From: a virus
Reading direction: 5' to 3' (one strand)
Length of the DNA: 36,693 nucleotides
Virus record (IMG/VR): IMGVR_UViG_3300017753_000033
Location: 1 to 36,693 of that record
Under the pieces are notes generated by a model. The model saw nothing but the letters and a program-made list of their open reading frames with translations, did not search any database and was not told where the DNA came from. Both the position numbers and the translations under genes were made by a program. Shown here in pieces: positions 32,394 to 36,693 of this stretch. How positions within the stretch are numbered: the first letter of the stretch is position 1; every line of letters starts with the position of its first letter.

Positions 32394-33059
32394 TTATATG
32401 AATATAAAGGTTTTTTCGTGTCCTAATTTTACGGACATATCAAAGTTGATATCATAACCTGCTGCTTTTATTTTTCTAAAAAACACAACGTCTTCTCCGT
32501 AATTTTTATCTGCTTGATCATCAAACCATAAAGGCGGTGTAAGTTTATCAAATACTTCTTTTTTAATAAGTGTAAATCCTAAACCTCCGAAGTCTCCTTG
32601 GATCATTTGATCTTCATGTTTTTTAACATATTCATCGTTTATCCAGTCACCTCCTTCAGATTGTTCTCCTCCTACCCATGATGACCAAGCATCATCTGGT
32701 TTTATTCTGTAGATCCCTGATACAACAGGAACATCTCTAGATAATAAATTTTGTAAATTTTGTGGAGTAAAAACCATATCTGAATCTATACATAACATGT
32801 AGTCAAATTCAAATTCTCCATTAAATGGTTGTGCTGAGTTATGAGAAGTACCCATAACTTTATCCCTAGAAGTTTGTATAAGTGAACTATAATCTATGTT
32901 AGATGTAAAAACATATCCGTTATTTACAATCCACATAATTAAATTTGTCCAAGAATTTAAGAAATTATTAGAAAAACTGTTTCCTGGTGAGGCTATAAAA
33001 ATTCTAGGTTTTTTGCTTTCCTCACAGTCTACGCAAGGTTTTTCAGTTGTTTTTGTCAT
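32394..33059 (-). CDS. Family 2/GT-A-like glycosyltransferase (221 aa)
   Basis: A GT-A fold is suggested by RIFIASPGNSFSNNFLNSW, then FDYMLCIDSDMVFTPQNLQNLL, which holds the metal-binding DxD at 92-94. Further on, VVSGIYRIKPDDAWSSW and GDFGGLGFTLIKKEVFDKL follow, and the end has LGHEKT. GT-A enzymes transfer sugars from nucleotide-sugars. The start has CVDCEES, a possible zinc pair. It lies among tail-fibre genes, so it may glycosylate a fibre or capsid protein or change a host surface polysaccharide. The acceptor is unknown. Confidence 0.75.
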   Translation of the reverse strand: MTKTTEKPCVDCEESKKPRIFIASPGNSFSNNFLNSWTNLIMWIVNNGYVFTSNIDYSSLIQTSRDKVMGTSHNSAQPFNGEFEFDYMLCIDSDMVFTPQNLQNLLSRDVPVVSGIYRIKPDDAWSSWVGGEQSEGGDWINDEYVKKHEDQMIQGDFGGLGFTLIKKEVFDKLTPPLWFDDQADKNYGEDVVFFRKIKAAGYDINFDMSVKLGHEKTFIFI

Positions 33060-33075
33060 ATTGTTGTTTTTGTTG

Positions 33076-34149
33076 TTAAACTTCTATACCATTGAAAATA
33101 CTTTCAATATTATATGTGTGTACTCCAGAATCATAAAAAGAAAGTATTGTATTGTTATTTCCTGGATATCCTAAAGATTGCCAATTTGAACTTTGAGGAT
33201 ATGCTCCTGCTCTCCATCCTGTTTGGCCATGTAAAACTTTAGTTCCACTAGTACTATTTGTTTGATATATATTATTACCAACAGTCCACTGAGATCCGGC
33301 ACATTGATGAATGTATGCTGTAGACCAAGAAGACGAATTAAATCTTTGACCTATCGCTGCATTTCTAGCGTTATATTTCGCTGATGTACCTGTATATGTA
33401 AACGCTGTTGATCCTCCACTACCAAATATTAAGACTGGTGTCATAGTTCCACTTGAAGCACATTGCCCACCTACATAAAACTGATCAAAAGACGCATATC
33501 TTGTTTGAGAAGAGCCTGATGTTGATTCAAATATTAAAAGTAATTCTGTAGTAGAATTTAAAGTTCCAGTAAAAGTATTATATCCAGATGAGTGTGTATG
33601 AACTAGGGTTTGATTAATAATTGAATAACCAGAGTTTGAAGATATTCCTGCCCCTTTATATACTTTAAAAGAACATTGTGTGTTGTCGTTTCTATATACT
33701 CTTAAGTTATAAGAAACACTTTGTCCTGTATTATTTTGATATCTAGCAAATCTAGTGACAGGAGTATTTTGACCTCCTCCCGGATTTACTCCTCCTGTTG
33801 CTCCTGCTATTGCAGTACTACTAGTACATCCTGTTTGTGTTCCTGGTTGAGTAAAATTATGATCAACTATTTCTAAACAATTAGCACTTCCTCCTGTTGG
33901 TGGCGAAGCATCATGATCATAACCATACCATTCACTCATTTGGTGAGGTGTGGTTGCATTAGGTTTACTTGATGAATTTTGATTAGTCCCATCGTAATTA
34001 CCTGCTCCAGTAGTAGCGTCAGACAAAGAAGCATTAGCAAAAAAATTACCTTGCCATGTACCTATAGGAATGGTATTAGCATAATTATCATGTGTCTTTT
34101 CTTTTGCTAAACCCCATAATGACAAGGTTCCGCTACTAGGTACTGCCAT
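33076..34149 (-). CDS. Tail-fibre-like or appendage protein (357 aa)
   Basis: Starts MAVPSSGTLSLWGLAKEKTHDNY, an opening I know from fibre or appendage proteins of marine phages. It is rich in Gly, Ser, Thr and Asn throughout (SYNLRVYRNDNTQCSFKVYKG) with scattered beta strands, as in beta-helical or lectin-like fibres. No chaperone domain is seen. It starts 3 nt after the 123-aa gene. A receptor-contact role is inferred from composition and neighbours. Confidence 0.6.
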   Translation of the reverse strand: MAVPSSGTLSLWGLAKEKTHDNYANTIPIGTWQGNFFANASLSDATTGAGNYDGTNQNSSSKPNATTPHQMSEWYGYDHDASPPTGGSANCLEIVDHNFTQPGTQTGCTSSTAIAGATGGVNPGGGQNTPVTRFARYQNNTGQSVSYNLRVYRNDNTQCSFKVYKGAGISSNSGYSIINQTLVHTHSSGYNTFTGTLNSTTELLLIFESTSGSSQTRYASFDQFYVGGQCASSGTMTPVLIFGSGGSTAFTYTGTSAKYNARNAAIGQRFNSSSWSTAYIHQCAGSQWTVGNNIYQTNSTSGTKVLHGQTGWRAGAYPQSSNWQSLGYPGNNNTILSFYDSGVHTYNIESIFNGIEV

Positions 34150-34152
34150 ATT

Positions 34153-34524
34153 TTATTCATTTTCTTCTACTCCTGGTGGTAGAAATTCCCAAGGGAGTTT
34201 TTCTGGTTTTAGATACTTTTGAGTTTCTTTTTCTTCTATCTGTATATCTAAAAGACTTTTTATTTCTAACTCATCTGCTTGTATTGGCCTAACCCAATCT
34301 TGACATTTTTCATAAGTAATATCTTTATATGTTATGTAGTCTTCTGGATCAGGGCTTAACATGTTTTTTGAAGAATTCCATGTTCTTTTTGTCCCAGTAG
34401 GAGAGGTTGCTTCATAATGAAAATCAATTCTTGTGATAACATCAACTAATTCTACTTCTACTTCTGGAGTCTGTAGAGGTTGTATATAAACCTGATCTAT
34501 TAATAACAAGTAAGTGTTTGCCAT
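34153..34524 (-). CDS. Tail-fibre-associated hypothetical protein (123 aa)
   Basis: Begins MANTYLLLIDQVYIQPLQTPEVEVELVDVITRIDFHYEA and continues with acidic and beta-rich sequence, ending in a proline-rich tail (LKPEKLPWEFLPPG). It lies 2 nt after the S74 fibre gene and 3 nt before the next fibre. Proteins of this size and place are often fibre-assembly or cap proteins in marine phages. No firm family can be given. Confidence 0.5.
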   Translation of the reverse strand: MANTYLLLIDQVYIQPLQTPEVEVELVDVITRIDFHYEATSPTGTKRTWNSSKNMLSPDPEDYITYKDITYEKCQDWVRPIQADELEIKSLLDIQIEEKETQKYLKPEKLPWEFLPPGVEENE

Positions 34525-34526
34525 AG

Positions 34527-36693
34527 TTATTTACAATTACATGATCGTGCATTACATGCAGACATTTGTGATTTTAATTCTTCTATTTGTTTTTGTTGCT
34601 CTTGCATTGCACCGATTAAAGTAGAAACCAAATGTTCATAATCAACCGTTTTAAAGGTTTCTTCTTTTTCATCTAGTCTTTCTTGCTCTCTTACAACTTC
34701 CGGAATAACTCCCTCAACCTCTTGTGCGATTAACCCAATTTCTTTTATTCCCTCTCTGTATCCTTCTTTCCAAGTGTATTCTACAGGATTTAAAGATAAG
34801 ATTTTTTCTAGGTTATTTTCTGTTGTTTTGATATTGGTTTTTAATCTTTTATCAGAAAAACTATAATATGCTACAACATCTCCTGCTGCTCTAAAAGTAC
34901 CATTAGTTTCTAATCTTGCCTTAGGTTGTCCGTAAATCATAAAGTCTAATTTATGATTAGACATTGTACCTACTCTTCCTGCTGCATGACCTGTATGTGA
35001 ATACATTGTTGTAATAATACCATCACTAACAGACTTAACGTCTAGTCTAGCATGAGAAGATCCTGCAAGATTTACTCTAGCATTCCAACCACCATCGTTA
35101 CTTACACTACCCGTTCCATTACCAAATTCATTATATGAGTTTGTAAAACTGATAGATCCAGAGGCGGTATCATTTATGTTGCTTCTAAGGAAATCTTCAC
35201 CACTTACACCATCTAAAGTATCAGCGTTTAATCCTGAACCTGGACCATCGTTTAAAGAGTTCCAAACCTCAGCAACCGTTGGGTCGACAAAATTATTAGG
35301 TTTTGTGGTTGAGCCGCTATCTGAGTCATATGTAGTTATACTACCATCACTTATATGTCCAATTGCTGTTATCTCAGCAAACTGACCCACTTGAATATAA
35401 ATATCTGTTTCACTTGCACTTACATCAACTTGCCCTATATGAGTCACTACCTCACTATTACTAGTACTGTGGTTGTAATATGTTAAATCGTAGTTGTTAT
35501 CGTTATTAAGTTGCCCTACTAGTTTACCGTAAGCAGGTAAGGATTCATCGCCATAACTTGTAGATCTTCCTGCAAGTTCTATAATAAACCTTGTTGATTG
35601 AGATCCAGTAACCCTTGCTATTCTATACCATAAATTGGATGAATTACTTGTATTTTGTAGTGCTCTCCAGTTGTAAAACTTTGCATTACCATCAGTTGTA
35701 ATACCTCCTTTAATCTTCGCAATACCCTCAATAGTTGCACTTTTTGTGCTTGTGTCTATAGTTAATATTTTATCACCATTGTTGTCAGCAATAACAAAAT
35801 CATACGCTGCTGATGTTGGTTGAATTACAAACTTTGTGTCACCATTTGAACCATGCGAACCTATTCTCCAAGATTCTGTACCACCTGGTTTAAATAACAT
35901 ATGAGTGTTCTCATCATAAGAATCATGTGCACTTTCAATAAATGCTAAACCTGCACCTCCACTATAGTCTATACCTAAAGAGACTGGGTTTGAAGCATGA
36001 TATAATTGTAATGCAACAGTTGTTCCTGTTGTGTCAGAACCTAAAATTAATTTACTTGATGTGGTTTTTATATAACTATGTTCAGTATCATTTTTTTCAA
36101 AAAGTATTTGTTTTGCTGATGCTGTATCATCTCTTGATAAACTTAAATATCCTGGGCCAAGTTCAGCACCATTAATATCTCCCAATGAAGCACCTACTCC
36201 TGCCGCAGTAGTTCTATTTACTAAAAATGAACCACCTGAGACTTTGCCTGAAAATCTTGCTGCGTCATGTTGGTCTAATACTAATAATGATTTCCATGAT
36301 GCTGATGAACCTAATTTAACATCAAAACTAAAAGTATCTACAGGGTCTGATGCTGACGAGTCAACAGTTTTTATTCTTTGGAAATAAGTACCATCAGTCC
36401 CTTGTATTTTCCAATTACCTCCCATTTCAATATGCGAGTTGGTAGGCATTGTTAAGTTATCATCTATAGTAACAGCACCGTTAAAGTAACTTGTTCCGTT
36501 ATTATAGAAGTCATATGAAGAGTGAACACCAGTACTCATTACAGCAAATTTTCCTGTTGTGTTACCTGTCGGCATACTTACATTACCGTAGAAAGTTGAT
36601 GCTAAGTCTTTTTTTATTTGAAATGCTTTTGTATGTCCACTTCCTGCGGTATCTGAATCAGCATTAACAAAAAAGTAATGGTTCTGTACTCCT
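34527..36693 (-). CDS. Tail fibre/spike with C-terminal S74 chaperone, 5' end outside window
   Basis: The ATG at 36575 is probably not the true start: the same frame stays open to the window edge and reads VNADSDTAGSGHTKAFQIKK upstream of it, so the gene is truncated here. The visible part has a long beta-rich, Gly/Asn/Ser fibre body with repeated short motifs. At about residue 574 (counting from 36575) comes SDKRLKTNI, the start of an intramolecular chaperone of the Peptidase_S74 type, in which Ser and Lys mediate self-cleavage, then GLIAQEVEGVIPEVV and a coiled-coil C-terminus. The chaperone domain trimerises the fibre and then cleaves itself off. It ends in a Cys-rich tail (SACNARSCNCK). 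It is a likely receptor-binding protein. Confidence 0.85.
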   Translation of the reverse strand, partial: GVQNHYFFVNADSDTAGSGHTKAFQIKKDLASTFYGNVSMPTGNTTGKFAVMSTGVHSSYDFYNNGTSYFNGAVTIDDNLTMPTNSHIEMGGNWKIQGTDGTYFQRIKTVDSSASDPVDTFSFDVKLGSSASWKSLLVLDQHDAARFSGKVSGGSFLVNRTTAAGVGASLGDINGAELGPGYLSLSRDDTASAKQILFEKNDTEHSYIKTTSSKLILGSDTTGTTVALQLYHASNPVSLGIDYSGGAGLAFIESAHDSYDENTHMLFKPGGTESWRIGSHGSNGDTKFVIQPTSAAYDFVIADNNGDKILTIDTSTKSATIEGIAKIKGGITTDGNAKFYNWRALQNTSNSSNLWYRIARVTGSQSTRFIIELAGRSTSYGDESLPAYGKLVGQLNNDNNYDLTYYNHSTSNSEVVTHIGQVDVSASETDIYIQVGQFAEITAIGHISDGSITTYDSDSGSTTKPNNFVDPTVAEVWNSLNDGPGSGLNADTLDGVSGEDFLRSNINDTASGSISFTNSYNEFGNGTGSVSNDGGWNARVNLAGSSHARLDVKSVSDGIITTMYSHTGHAAGRVGTMSNHKLDFMIYGQPKARLETNGTFRAAGDVVAYYSFSDKRLKTNIKTTENNLEKILSLNPVEYTWKEGYREGIKEIGLIAQEVEGVIPEVVREQERLDEKEETFKTVDYEHLVSTLIGAMQEQQKQIEELKSQMSACNARSCNCK

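Noticed and set aside
1-36693. CRISPR arrays or insertion sequences
   Set aside because: No regularly spaced repeats of 20-50 bases and no transposase motifs were seen on either strand.

Overview
The window is part of an AT-rich, tailed, podovirus-like bacteriophage or prophage genome whose host is most likely a member of the Bacteroidota, probably a marine or aquatic flavobacterium. The host inference rests on four observations: starts preceded by A/T-rich leaders (for example ttaaaaataATG) instead of Shine-Dalgarno sequences, a DUF3127-type OB-fold protein, fibronectin-like repeats of the 'YSxxxxxPTIG...YYxRAYAxNxxGTAYG' kind in a tail protein, and a tail-tube/stabilisation-type N-terminus like that of Bacteroidota podoviruses. 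No terminase, portal, major capsid protein or DNA polymerase gene is visible, so the genome continues beyond the window. The right-hand tail-fibre gene is cut by the window edge.

Layout. Positions 1-10,522 are all on the + strand and hold the early/replication arm. It has small unknown genes, a DnaA domain-IV-like protein, a tyrosine integrase, a possible Rad52-like annealing protein, a small ribbon-helix-helix regulator, a YqaJ-type exonuclease, two OB-fold ssDNA-binding candidates, a winged-helix replication protein, a T7 gp4-like primase-helicase, a Hjc-like PD-(D/E)XK nuclease and a DUF1599 protein. Many of these genes overlap by ATGA or TAATG and look translationally coupled. A hairpin terminator at about 10,505-10,543 separates this arm from the convergent late arm.

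Positions 10,532-36,693 are all on the - strand and hold the late arm. Read in the direction of transcription (right to left), it has an S74-chaperoned tail fibre, a small tail-fibre-associated protein, a second fibre-like protein, a glycosyltransferase, a coiled-coil protein, three ring/adaptor-like proteins, a 1745-aa tail nozzle-like protein, a DUF1566/lectin-like protein and a cupin. These are followed by a trio whose order and role match T7 gp14-gp15-gp16 ejection proteins (201, 635 and 2747 aa), then a T7-lysozyme-like amidase, two tiny genes and a holin. The 2747-aa protein is a giant 'polyvalent'-type protein with a ParB-like motif and an HExxH zincin motif.

The most striking non-coding feature is a near-perfect type I hammerhead ribozyme at 136-219, between two early genes. 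It has all core nucleotides, a GUC cleavage triplet and a 9-bp perfect stem III, and the stop codon of the upstream 43-aa gene sits inside its catalytic core. A second structured region lies just upstream of the integrase (2,797-2,860). It shares a 10-nt sequence with a hairpin-bearing region just downstream of the integrase, which suggests a recombination site or a regulatory RNA.
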